Positions 39,357 to 50,740 of a stretch of DNA of 64,000 bases are shown piece after piece. The translations under genes were made by a program, and so were the position numbers. The stretch spans positions 550,001-614,000 of the forward strand of contig JAODUP010000130.1 in the NCBI GenBank assembly GCA_025642065.1, in the 5' to 3' direction. The notes under the pieces were generated by a model. That model saw nothing but the letters and a program-made list of their open reading frames with translations, did no database searches and had not been told where the DNA came from. Within the stretch, counting starts at the first letter, position 1; each line of letters opens with the position of its first letter. The DNA comes from Paralvinella palmiformis (lineage: Eukaryota > Annelida > Polychaeta > Terebellida > Alvinellidae).

Positions 39357-42300
39357 AGAGTTTATCTGTACTTTATAGTTTCCAGCAGGTGAAAAATGCA
39401 CAAGTATGAAACTTTTGGTGTGTGTCTTATGACTTTCTAAATTAGATTCAGTTTATAATTATTTGGAAAATTTACTGGCATGTTCTAAACTAATACACGC
39501 ACACACACATATAGTGATATTAATATCCACGGGAAAATATTTGTGTCTAAAATTGATTTTTGAAAATGAGGTAAACATAATGAAGATAGCTTTGGGCATA
39601 ATGTCGGAGTAAAATTTCTACATTAATGTAAACATATTAGTAGAAACTTTTAAGTTATTTAATTCAGAAATCATGTTGTCTGTTGTTGTGCGGTTGTTTT
39701 ACTGAATTATTCTTTATTGTGATGTTTTTGTATGTAACTTGTTTTTGGCTGTTGCTACCATGAGATGGTGGTATATTAGTGTTTTTTAAAACAGGAGTTA
39801 CTGATGCTTCAGTGCTACCGTTTTGTTACATGTGATGATGGTAACGCTTCAGTTGAATGAACACAGTTGTGGTCTTTTAAAAATTGATTACCTAACTATG
39901 CTTTAGAAACTCTAAGAGAGTTAAACTACCCTCACCACAAAATCTCGAGCAGATTCTATTCTTTTCATGAATATATGTCATTAGACATTATATATATATA
40001 TATATAATCTCTGAAAATGAGTGGTTGTCGACTGAAGCATGAGATAACATTCCTTAATAGAAGGTCTAGTTATTGCCAATATTGATGTGTCTTCAGGTCA
40101 GAAGTTGAATCACTAGTGGTCTATGGTGCAATATCTCCTTATAAATTCATAATTTTGCTAATCATACACATGCTACATGTACATATTTAACACTAATAAG
40201 GAAGCACAAGGTTTATTGACAATCCTGATTATAAGCTTAGCAACCTGGCATCAACAATGCTCATCTTAAACATAAGCAACATTAGCAGTCAAGGTGGGAA
40301 AATATCTGGATCGAGTATTATTTTGAAATAATACTCGTTTTGTTTTAACCAGAGAATAGTCACATTAAAGGTTGAAATTGTAATGCCTTGCGTTGTTTGT
40401 TGTCATTATTCTCGATTGTACTTCTGTTAATGATACATTATATCATGTCAGCCAACAGCCGATGTTAAATACACACACAAGGATGATTGCACGGAAACAC
40501 ACACACATTTCCTGGTCTGCGTTTTCATGCCAGAATTAAAAATAGGTTACATATACAATGTTCTAGTCTTTGTCCCAATACTATATGAAGCTTGCTATAT
40601 TTATGAGCTGGTCCTTGTGAATGCAGAATAACACAGTTTTCTTGTATGCTATTCTTTTTAACATTCATGTATTATAATTATGCAAGTTATGATAAGTATC
40701 AATTATCAAATGAGCGTGTTGTGGAAGGGATAAGACTGTGCAGATTAGCAAAACTATGTATACAGTGACTAGATCATCTATCTATAATATCTGTGATGCT
40801 GACATTTGTGGCCTGGGCTTCTAAACAGTCCCTATTAATGCTGTCTGTGCACAATAAATCATGATGTCATCACTTCTTGTTCATTTCATCATCATCATTT
40901 TGTTTCCAAAGAAGTCATCAAATGTGATCACGTTGCATTGTTTATTTATCTATTATTTTACTGTATAATACTGTCTACATATCTTAAATTTATTTTATAC
41001 ACGGACACACACCACACAACTTATTTAACAGAAAACTCGTTTTAATTGTTTTTCTTTCACTGTTTATCACTGTGATATTGAAAGAAATGAAAGTTTGGTC
41101 TGGATGTTATGGTGTATGCAGTTGTGCAACTGTGTATACATTATATATATATATATATATATATAATGTATACACAGGTGTACAATTTAGAACATACAAG
41201 GACAGTAATAAATTTGTATGCAGTTTCTCTGGTAAGTTGTTTTATCTTGTACCTGTTCTTGTCTAAAGGCATAAACAATTGTACCATAATCACAGTACAG
41301 TTTATTACTAAGTAATTTTTGACTACTGTCATTACAGATATTTCGCGTGTTCTTAATTTTGCGAATCCCCACCCATTAGCCAATTTGCTGAGCTTTATAT
41401 CAACGTATGGTCAAACTTTGTTCATGAACCACACACACGCACACACAAAACTTATATTCGCGTGTCATATTTTCGCAAGGCCACTGACCTCGTGAAAATA
41501 AGACTATTGCGAAAATATCTGTAATTACAGTATTACTTCTCATCTTCATTTAACAATGATAAAGTGAAACGCAAACTGTTTAGAAACATTTTATATACAT
41601 AGAGTCTGATTACATTATATACATCACAAGAACGAATACGTGCTTAAATCTATTTTCATAATAAGAACAGCATTCACTGATTCAGAATACATTTACGCAA
41701 TTACTTAAATAGTTGTAATATCTCATACCGCAAATATATATAACTTTTTGACAGAAGAGAAACTTCCACACTTGTCAGTAAAACAAATTTGTATCGCAAG
41801 AGACTATTTCTTAGTTACAAGTAATTTAGAACAGAGCTGATTTAAGTAAAACCATGTACCGAATTATTAATCTGCAGCAACATCATTATCGCGAGGATTA
41901 ATAGCTGAAATTAAGTTAACGTTAACAATTAAAAATGGCTACAGTCACAGCTTACTGAATTTCTGAAAAGTATGTTCAGAATAACTGTCACACAGTGTAT
42001 CGTTAAAAAGGAACCCGGCATATAATAATATGTAGGAAAGCATACCTATCACTACATATTCATGCATAAATGTACAGTTAATGCTACAAAATTAGAAATC
42101 TGGGAGAAATTGCAGATACTGGCTGGCTAGGCCACTAGCTCAGGCAAGTGTACTAACTAGAGATAAATGTGTGAACAGTTACTGGGACAACGTCAACTGC
42201 TCTGGATCATCTATATTGGTTATCACTTAGAATGAGAGCATCAAGTGGGACAAGAACAGTCAGTGATGGAGGTGTTACTATATTGTTGACTTGGTGCACA

Positions 42301-42586
42301 CAGCGAATGCTTTTGTTTTCTTCTATAGATATATCATAACAATAAAGAAGCGAAATCATGTCTCACGATGAACAAGTCGGAGCTACATGTACCAAGTTAA
42401 TATCCCATTTATTTTAATATTTAAAAAAAATGACGTATTTTAAAAATGAAATTTATGCAACTTCTGTCCTTTTTTGTGCTTAAACTTCATTCAGCTGAAC
42501 AACTTGCTGAATCTACTAAACATTTTGGATGATAAATTGGAAAAAAGAACACAAACCAAAAATGTAGACGTTATCATACAGATGTA

Positions 42587-42872
42587 CAGGAGGGCTCATA
42601 CACATTTTGACATCTCAGATTCCAGGATTTTCCAATGTCAAATTCAAGGACCTTTTCAATGAATTCACGAACTCTTAATGGGCAAAAATACACCCATATT
42701 TCGGAAGAAGTGTAATGACTGAATTCCTGTATACTTATGATTAGAAATATATATCTATATGTCCAAATTCCAGGATTTTCAAGGACCTCTACAAACATTC
42801 AGGACTTTCCAGGCCTGAAATCCAAATGTTTAAATTTGGATTTCAGGTTTTCAACGATCTCTGCGAACCCTG
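42587..42872 (+). mobile_element. Dispersed element E1, copy 1
   Basis: About 286 bp, similar over its length to 43476-43763. It contains CATTTCGGAAGAAGTGTAAT and repeated AATTCCAGGA / TTTCAAGGACC wording and ends CGAACCCTG, which on the other strand is CAGGGTTCG. Probably a non-autonomous DNA element. Confidence 0.7.
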
Positions 42873-42979
42873 TACAGCTATTTTTATTAGTCAAAATTCA
42901 GGTTATATCACAAGTAGTTGAACACTTTGTACACGTTCATTGAAATAAAATCTAGCAATAATGGTTCATTACCAGGCCA

Positions 42980-42985
42980 TTTATT
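42980..42985 (-). promoter_or_regulatory. Poly(A) signal downstream of Mff
   Basis: TTTATT on the plus strand, hence AATAAA in the Mff direction, 29 bp past the stop codon. Together with the hexamer overlapping the stop it suggests a very short 3' UTR, or that more distal signals are used. Confidence 0.4.
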
Positions 42986-43012
42986 TGTACACAACACTTA
43001 AATAGTTTTCAC

Positions 43013-43018
43013 TTTATT
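43013..43018 (-). promoter_or_regulatory. AATAAA overlapping the Mff stop codon
   Basis: On the minus strand AGTAAATAAAG contains both the stop TAA and the hexamer AATAAA. If used, the 3' UTR would be only some 15-30 nt. A second hexamer 33 bp further (42985-42980) makes a slightly longer UTR possible. Confidence 0.35.
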
Positions 43019-43245
43019 TACTACTAAAAAACCATTTGGCTGCCTGAAGCAGAAGATAGCTAAGTACTATAGGATAGAGTATTAGTTCTCTTTGCCATCT
43101 TCGTGCATTATCTTCCTCTAGCCTCACTACATGATAGGATAATTTAGCTATCTGCTTTCGTAGTACAGTAATTTCATCTTCTCGGTCACTGATCAGAAGG
43201 TGATCACCGGGTGTTGCCAGGAGTGCTTGGTGGTGAAGACTCTCA
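43014..43245 (-). CDS. MFF: Mff exon 3: coiled coil and tail anchor
   Basis: Acceptor TGTCCTTTCAG, TAA at 43016-43014. It encodes ESLHHQALLATPGDHLLISD, a leucine-heptad coiled coil, and a hydrophobic C-terminal helix flanked by basic residues. It parallels human MFF, where the coiled coil and the WLLNSWLWFRR anchor end the protein. The coiled coil dimerises and the anchor targets mitochondria and peroxisomes. Confidence 0.92.
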
Positions 43246-46200
43246 CTGAAAGGACACAAAGGGTACACAACAGTCATTAGACCATGATCAAAAGGTGACA
43301 CAGCAATGTAATCATGATACTAAGTTAGTTTTTGTCAACTGATAGTAACCAATAAGGATTACTCTCAGACTTGTAATTATCATGATTATGCAGATGGTGT
43401 TACCATAAACACTCACAGTTAAGTCGATTTGTTTTAGAGGGAAATGAGAGTTCTCAGAAGCAGGTCGACTTATAGCAGTGTTCATACACATTTTTACATC
43501 TCAGATTCCAGTTCTTTCCAATGTCAAATTCAAGGACCCTTTCAATGAATTCACGAACTTTTAACGTGCAAAGATACACCCATATTTCGGAAGAAGTGTA
43601 ATGACTGAATTCCTGTACGCTTATGATTAGAAATATATATCTATATGTCCAAATTCCAGGATTTTCAAGGACCTCTACAAAAATTCCAGGACTTTCCAGG
43701 CCTGGAATCCAAATTTTAAAATTCCAGGACTTTGCAGGTTTTCAAGGACCCGTGCGAACCCTGTATAGGTGCGTCAAATTTCCTACCAGCTGAAGGAAAG
43801 ATGTTTTGGGTCATCCTTGACACACAACACTATATAGGAGTCAACCCAATAAGAGCCCGAGTCAGAACAAAATCACCACATCGCTGCTTACTAATCCATT
43901 ATTATTCAATAAAAAACGATTAATTTTCACCAAACTTTTATTTGGACTTCCCAAACATGTCAGTCTTTATGTAACAATACTTGATAGTCATGCGCTGTTA
44001 TCTACTGGATACAATAGAAATCACTGCTCACATTGAAAACCTTGCCTGCCAGTTGCTGTGAAACAATTAATTAATAACGCTTGCCAGTTAAAGTTACAAA
44101 AACTGAGGATGTGGCGGACAACGACAGCTAATGATGATTACCATGATGATTCTCTTGCTATATGTGATAATCAGGATTATGATTGGGCCAGCTTTTTTGT
44201 GGATTTTGATGGATTTTAATCCTATCAAGCCAGTACTTCAGAAGTTGACCTCAATTTATACAGTGACCATATGCCAGAGGAAAAAATTACCGGGTAAAAA
44301 ATGGACTCAACATATATCTGCTGGGTCAACTAATATATGCGAGTATTTATGGAAAATGGCATAACTGATGAGACACAATTTTCTCATTCATAACACCAAG
44401 ATGGGAGATTCTATGTTATCAGTGCATCCAGAAATCAGGATACACAAACATTTATCCCAAATATTTAATAAACAAACATAGCCTAATTGACATGTTGATC
44501 AACATTGTACATTTGTCACAATGAAAACATCATTATGATAATTAATGTAAAAAATTACATTTCATTACAACATCACTGCTCAAGGTAAATTTGCAATAAA
44601 AGTGAAGTTATATATAAATATACATGTCACCGTGAAAATAGTGGTCCTACATAGCTAATATCATACCGACAAGAGAACCCCTAGAACAGCTTCATATAAT
44701 TTCCATAATAATAGATGGATTATGGTGTCAGCAAAATTTCAAAACGTTAAATGCAAATCAATCAGGATCACGATGTACAGGAATACAGGCTATTTCCTGT
44801 AAGTTATAGGAATGGTTTGAGACATAATAGGTATAACATACTATACACGATATTGATATAATACCAATGTAAGAATATATCTACCCAGAAACATTTTGTC
44901 CCTAGATTGACTAAAACAACAACAAGCATTCCTTCTAGGTACCAACAAAATTTAAGTTTTCATATTATAGTTTATACACAGTCTCATTATAACAAACCAG
45001 TGGCCACTGACAGAAGTTTAGCAAACAGGTAAACACCATTACTTCTTCAGCCAACTGTGGACAATTCACACTGAACGTATCAGATGTTTGCTGAATCCAC
45101 ATCTCTTGCTAAATGATATGGTTTGAACAGGCGTAACTTTCCTATTTTTTTGCATATCTGACAAAGGGAAAGTTTGTCTCTCATCCGCAGCAAGATATTT
45201 TGATGTCGGCAAACCAGTTCCTATTGTGTTTAGCCAGTTCCAGTTAGTCTTTGTTGCCCGCTAAATTCATCTTTATTTAATTGAATCCGCACATATCCGA
45301 GACATTTAATGGTTAGTCAGTGATTACTGGTTCATCCCCAGGACCTGTCTCAATCAGAATACATTATAAAGCCGAGAGGCTACTTCTTTGCAGTAGAAGA
45401 TTATCACAGGTCAAAGATGGATAACATATTCCATAGACACAGATAACAACAATTACAATGGAGGTGTATAGTGTATGTAAGGAACTATAAGCTGTATCAA
45501 GGAAATGCAATCAGTACATAATGGGAGCACGACATTGAGTTACCAGATCTAACGACAAAAATGCTTCTTAGCTAGCCAGCCCAGATATGGGATCGATTCA
45601 AAACAATTCCATTTAATCAATTCCAATAACAAATTTATCAATTCCAGAATTGAATGCAGCCGATGCCTGGGCAGTTATGGAACAGGATATCTGACAATGA
45701 AAAAAAAGATGCAAAAAGGGAAAACGCTATTTCGGGTAAAATCTTAGCAACAAATAGTTTTATTGCTTATTTTTAAATAAAGGAAAAGATTGGGTAGTAA
45801 TAATATTAGGAGCTAGAGGCCTGGGAAGAACCATTGTCATTCTTTGTTTTATACATAATTATGGAGAGACATTAGGTCAATTCAATTCCGGAATTGATTA
45901 TTAAAAAAAAATGGTATTGGAATCATTTAACTTTTAAATTCAGAAATATTTCTTCTATGAAAATCCTACATGGAATATAAACTACTCAGAGTAGGTATTC
46001 CAAGTAGGTACTCGGAGTACTTATTCATGGTAAAAAACGGAATTGGAACTGATCAATTTGATGTGGAATTGACCAAATGGAATTGACCCATTGTCTGATT
46101 ATGGAACAATAGGTGGATAGTCCATGGCTAACACAAAGATTAATGTTAGAGAGTAACAGCTAACCACATCTCTCATATACAGATTATCCGAACGTTAACT

Positions 46201-48849
46201 GACGTGTACACATTAGTCACTCACCTGTTATCTTTATGAGGTGTTCTACATAAATAACCATTTGGTGGCTCATCTGATATTAACGAAGTTGTCTCTGGTT
46301 CTTCCAGATTCTGTCTTGCTTCTTCTTCTGAGTGCATTATCTCATCAACTTTAAGAACGCGTGGAGGTGTACTCAGACTAAGGGGGATGTCTTTTACGTT
46401 AGGGAAGGCTCCCATGTCCAGGTGTAAATCTGGTGGTGCACGAACACCAACACTCTGTTCCTGACCTAAACAGACATAAAACAAGTCAGAATATACAAGA
46501 CTACATAAAAGCTGCTCTACAGTTAGATGCTATGTAAAATGTGTAATAAGTTTGTGAGAAACATAGGACATTTTAGTTGTATGTGTGCACAATACTTCAA
46601 TTTCAATATGATTTACAAGTACTAGTTTACTCAATCATGAGGGAGCTCATATAGTTAATATCTTGGTAACATTTTAGCACTGATTGTTTCTTGGATAAAC
46701 GTGTTAAAACACGAGAAACGTCCTTAATTCTCAAAATGAACGGGAGGATTCACCACCCAAACACACATGGAAGGGTGAGACCTCCTCTCATACATACTTC
46801 CGCCTCTGCCTTAGGTGGCAGTTAGAGGACTATAGTTATCTTAGTACTACACCCACAGTTTTCAAACGAATGCTCAAGTCTGAAATTCAGCCTAACACTA
46901 TGACAGTGTGTACCAGTAGATAGCTGAGTTATGTTAACAGATATGCACAACAATGTTAATATTAAGCATAAAGAAAGACATGTAGGAAATATCATCCAGT
47001 TAATTTAAACTTGATCAAGGATTAGAGTCGGGGTTGGCAGGTTTCTCCCCACCACAGTAAAAACCCAGTTTCTGCTGAAATGGCAGAAATACCTTCTACA
47101 ATGGGAGAAACTAAATTTGGAGAAAGTAGCCACGAAAATACCTAATTACTCAAGACTTTAACAGTTTAAAATCACTATACAAATGAATAAGTTATTTAAT
47201 TATCAATCTGGTCAAAAAACCTGTTGCACATGCCAGGTACTTATTTAAAGTGTATGTCAATAATTCATCACGTTTAAGATTGTGAGATAAAAGATTGAGA
47301 TTATTTATTTCTGGTATCTGTGCAGTGATATACATTATAATGCTGAATAAATTTGATTCGATAATGACTGCTTCGCTACGCAACACTTTCAGGTCAATAC
47401 AACACTATCAAATATCCTATCAACTATGAGTATGAGGAGGCTGATGATGTCTCTAGTCATTCTTGGATACTCCAGGTAACATCACGTAGTCTGTAGTGAT
47501 AACTACATGTATGTATCACTGTGAACAGATGCTGCTGTGTAATAACAATCACATACCACTCACACACTGCTGCATATTAAATATACATCAGTGTGTGAGT
47601 GGTATACGTGATTGTTATTACAGGGAGGTATCTGCATTGCCCAAGTACAATATGTTAGATAGACTTCATATTGACTAGATTAATGTGGCACTTATTGGGG
47701 GGGTTATCAGTCTCAGCAGGTGGTGGATTAGTTAGTTATTCTCGAGCAGACTATGTAGGCTGATCATCAGTAGTATAAATTCGCATGGCTATTGATAATG
47801 TCATCATTTACATATAGTCTCTTGTGCCAAACGTGATATAATAAACCAATTAAACCTTGAATATTTGTTATTTTTCTTAAAACTGTTTTGTTAAACAGAA
47901 GAATAAATTAATAATTAATTGTATCCCAGTACAAATGTACTCTGGTTTGCATGTTGTTATGGTGCTGCACCTTAAAATAAACACATCTGGGAGTTTCTCC
48001 TCATATCTGCCCACTTTCTCCCTGGCAGAAAGGTATTTCTGTCCTTTTCTCCCCATGGCAGGGCAGAAATACCTTTCCGCCAGGGAGAAAGCCAACTCCG
48101 ATTAGAGTTGTGTCTTAATTGGGACTTACCACAGCTTTAAAAATGTATTTTGAGTAGACAGACTTATGTCCTCTCTTCACTTAAGTATTTGTTCAAATGT
48201 TTGAATATAGGTTGGTGTTCTATGTTGGCAAACAGCATGCTTTTGAGAATTATTAATGCTTAGTACTAGTAGGCTACAAAGGGATATGAAATATGAAACT
48301 ACAGAAGGTATTGAATCTGGTCACATAGGGGTAGCTACTTGCTACTTCTATTGTGTTCCATACTGTATCACATTTCCGATCCCTGTAAAATATGTCAAGA
48401 ATTTACTCCCATTAGTTTAGTATTTCATAAAGGGATATACGTGCCTAATGAAAAAGTATAAAATATTTTTGAACATTATAAAGCAAATGCATCCAGTTGA
48501 GAGACATAAACCTAACAGCTAATGCTATGGGTTCAATGTGGCAAGAAGAAACTGATATTCAGAATTAACCATGCCAGCAGTAGTAATATATGCCACGACC
48601 TATATGAAAAATATGACACTCACCCATAACAACAATTTTATCAGGGACATTCATTCTAGCCGACCGCTGGTGATCATTATTGTACATATCATCATAGCGT
48701 GGCCCATTCATCATGGTGCTTCCATTGAAGGCTGCTATCTTGTCTGGAACTCTCATTTTTGTGCTGATATCAGCTGTAAACTCGGGATCATAATTATGTG
48801 GCTGCATCTCATCATATTCTGGAGGCAAACGATTTGCTGGATTTGACAT
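43014..48849 (-). CDS. MFF: Mitochondrial fission factor homologue (Mff/Tango11), 3 coding exons
   Basis: Tail-anchored outer mitochondrial and peroxisomal membrane protein that recruits the dynamin GTPase Drp1 for fission. Three exons join in frame: 48849-48624 (phase 0 to 1), 46465-46225 (1 to 2) and 43245-43014 (2 to stop), giving 232 residues. Visible features are two short repeats, MRVPDKI (32-38) and MNVPDKIVV (66-74), the Drp1-binding motifs of the family, STPPRVLKVDE in exon 2 matching the TPPRVL of vertebrate Mff, a coiled coil about 176-209 (DEITVLRKQIAKL onward), and a hydrophobic tail anchor about 210-227 (LILYPIVLSYLLLQAAKW) followed by FFSSK. Human MFF is 342 residues with short isoforms near 220-240, so this equals a short form. 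The middle region with the AMPK sites was not found and may be absent or in unrecognised exons. Confidence 0.9.
43402..44105 (+). mobile_element. Dispersed element E2, copy 1 (interrupted by E1)
   Basis: Segments 43402-43475 and 43764-44105 together match the reverse complement of 50741-51178 (for example CCTACCAGCTGAAGGAAAG and CTTGACACACAACACTATA). No coding capacity was seen. Confidence 0.75.
43476..43763 (+). mobile_element. Dispersed element E1, copy 2, nested in element E2
   Basis: 288 bp. It starts CAGTGTTCATACAC and ends GCGAACCCTG, and is flanked by TATAG on both sides (43471-43475, 43764-43768). It interrupts E2, whose uninterrupted copy is at 50741-51178. Confidence 0.75.
45598..46090. 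mobile_element. TIR element rich in CAATTCCA/TGGAATTG
   Basis: The left end CAATTCCATTTAATCAATTC and the right end, read inward on the other strand as CAATTCCATTTGGTCAATTC, form terminal inverted repeats of about 25 bp. More GGAATTG-type subrepeats lie inside. Non-coding. Confidence 0.6.
46225..46465 (-). CDS. MFF: Mff exon 2: central TPPRVL segment
   Basis: Acceptor GTCTGTTTAG, donor AACAG|GTGAGT on the minus strand. It encodes GQEQSVGVRAPPDLHLDMG, then LSLSTPPRVLKVDE and an acidic stretch (EEEARQNLEEPE). TPPRVL is conserved in Mff proteins. Phases 1 and 2 match the flanking exons exactly. Confidence 0.87.
47028..48099. mobile_element. hAT-type non-autonomous element in Mff intron 1
   Basis: About 1.07 kb with similar ends (TCGGGGTTGGC at left, GGAGTTGGC read in from the right) and the 8-bp duplication GATTAGAG at 47020-47027 and 48100-48107. 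A long hairpin of GGCAGAAATACC-type sequence lies near its right end. No transposase was recognised. Confidence 0.7.
47539..47622. repeat. Nested inverted repeat (fold-back) in the hAT element
   Basis: Arms of about 32 bp (GTAATAACAATCAC followed by ACCACTCACACACTG, and their complement) around a ~20-bp AT loop. It looks like a small palindromic element inserted in the larger one. Confidence 0.7.
48624..48849 (-). CDS. MFF: Mff exon 1: N-terminal Drp1-binding motifs
   Basis: Starts at ATG (MSNPANRLPPEYDEMQP), with the acceptor-like CCTATTTCAG directly before the ATG, and ends GTTATGG|GTGAGT. It carries both VPDKI repeats. Because the ATG is the first base after a good acceptor, the 5' UTR is probably in a separate upstream exon. 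Confidence 0.88.
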
Positions 48850-49857
48850 CTGAAATAGGAATATAATCAGCTGAAATACAGGTTTTTTCCCGAATAACTC
48901 AGTGCACATAATGAAAAATCTGCAATGAGAACAAATTAATGAAACCACATTTTTCATAGTCATTGGTCTTATTCGGCCAAAAGATCTTCAAGTTTTCTCC
49001 AGTTTATTAACATAAAAAAGTACATTACACTATTATTACGATACAAGTAAACTACATTATATAAATGACCTTGAAAAAAATGCAAAACTAGGGAGCTAAC
49101 TCCTTCTTCAACTTAAACCTGAAAAGCTAACACACTAGTTAACTAATGTCGGTTTCCTGCTGAGTGCTCCGATATAGTATAACATAAACATATATCTCCC
49201 TGAATTAATGCCATAATAATAAATTCATTCAATGTTGAAAATTTTTGGTAAATACAAGTTTTGTGTATTTGCACTTATTGAGCAAACCGAGCAGCCATCA
49301 AAAACTGACATTCACAATATTACGTCATTAGCTGGTTTAATCAGTTACAAAGTAGTACTCACATCTTCTAATGTTACTTTTTTAGTGGATTGTTCCGGAA
49401 AATATTTTCAAGAGGTATTTAATCCTAGACACCCATAATCTGGGATAGTTCTATTAAATCTGTGCATTTGACACAATGTCTGTAATTAAGCTTGAGACTG
49501 TGGCATTCTGTAATCCAATTAACTGGCCAATTTATAGGTAAATAAAATAGATTTTTAAAGTACACCATTGATTGGTTTTGATTGATATCTCCTCCAAACC
49601 TCAACAACTGATAAATTATGAACATACTGATATTATTTTATACATACTTTTACAGTGAATAATTTGAAAATCTACTTTTCAGGTCATAGCCCATCCATAG
49701 TATAATGACAATACAACAATATTTAATAATAATAATAAAAAACTTCTATAGTGCGAATATTCTCGAAAAGAATCGACAAATGATCGGATGCAGTGAAAAC
49801 TTAGGAGGGGATAAGCAAGTCTGAAAAGGTGAGTTTTCAAATGGTGATGGAAAGAAA

Positions 49858-50170
49858 CTATGCTTTTGATGACTTAACATGTTGAGGGAGTAAGTTCCAA
49901 AGAGTAGGGACAGCAACAGAAAAAGCGTGAGTTTTAACCTGGGGAACAGAAACCAAGTGAAACCTGATGAACGGAGCTAGAGAAAGCATGGAAAATAGAT
50001 AGGAGGGTTTAGCAGAAGAAAGAGTGTGATATGCAATGATACAGAGTTTGAAAATGATGTGAGATTGAACAGGGGCCAATGAAGTGATTTCAGGAGTGGC
50101 ACAGAATGAGAAAACCGAGGAGACCGTGTGATGACCCTAGCTAAGCAGTTCTGAATGCACTGAAGTTTTC
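49858..50170 (-). pseudogene. LINE reverse transcriptase remnant (C-terminal end)
   Basis: The minus-strand translation gives LQCIQNCLARVI and LLKSLHW, then after a one-base frameshift APVQSHIIFKL, IAYHTLSS and AFSVAVPTLWNLLP. This is the typical end of the second ORF of CR1/Jockey-like LINEs (QN-AARL, LHWLPV, APKLWNSLP). It is 5'-truncated and frameshifted, hence dead. It lies upstream of the Mff start codon, probably in its 5' intron. Confidence 0.7.
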
Positions 50171-50740
50171 CAATAACAATACTGTTAAATTAACGGAGAC
50201 AATTTCAATAGGATAACAAGCTACTTAATATAAATGTACTAAAACAGTAATTATGAAATAAAATACTCATCACTTGAATACATATGCAGAGTAACAGATC
50301 ATGCACGTGATGTATTCAGAAGTTAATGACTATCACTTAAGCCAGGTTTGACTTCCAACAAATATCCACACAAAAAAGCCAGAAAGGTTTAGTAAATTTG
50401 GGACACTGGCACAAAGACTTGCATCATCTGTAGTATACAAGTCACATTATTAAAATATAGCTATCACTTAGATGCGGACACCAGTTATGATCTTTAAATT
50501 TCAGCATTTTGAAATCTTCATAAATTTTTGACCCTGTAATTCTTTCCTCAGGCATATGTTCACTGTATAAGTCAAGGATTGGCTTAAAATCCCTCAAAAT
50601 CATTGTCGTCATTTGCAAAACAATTACCCAGTCGTTTCAAACTTATGGTGTCAGCAAGTGCATTGTAAATATATCAATTTCATTACCAGCAGTGATACAC
50701 ACCCACATTTCGATGTTATAACTAATAAACAAACTTGTCA

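Larger units (their letters stand above)
38372..43012. other. Intergenic region between convergent genes
   Basis: AT-rich DNA between the DYRK4-like and Mff stop codons. It contains the kinase poly(A) signals, (TA)n tracts near 39327-39352 and 41142-41165, and one copy of a ~286-bp dispersed element (42587-42872). No coding exon was recognised. Part of it must be 3' UTR of the kinase gene. Confidence 0.7.
43246..48623 (-). other. Introns of the Mff homologue
   Basis: Intron 2 (43246-46224) contains part of one dispersed inverted-repeat element with a second element inserted in it, and a TIR element at 45598-46090. Intron 1 (46466-48623) contains an hAT-type element at 47028-48099. No extra coding exon with Mff-like sequence was recognised in either intron. 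Confidence 0.8.

Noticed and set aside
44131..44364. ORF with a hydrophobic N-terminus (MMITMMILLLYV)
   Set aside because: It lies in Mff intron 2 next to a repeat and is AT-rich; its composition explains the hydrophobic run.
48850..48963. N-terminal extension of Mff exon 1 upstream of ATG 48849
   Set aside because: The upstream sequence is pyrimidine-rich and ends in a strong acceptor exactly at the ATG, so it is intron.
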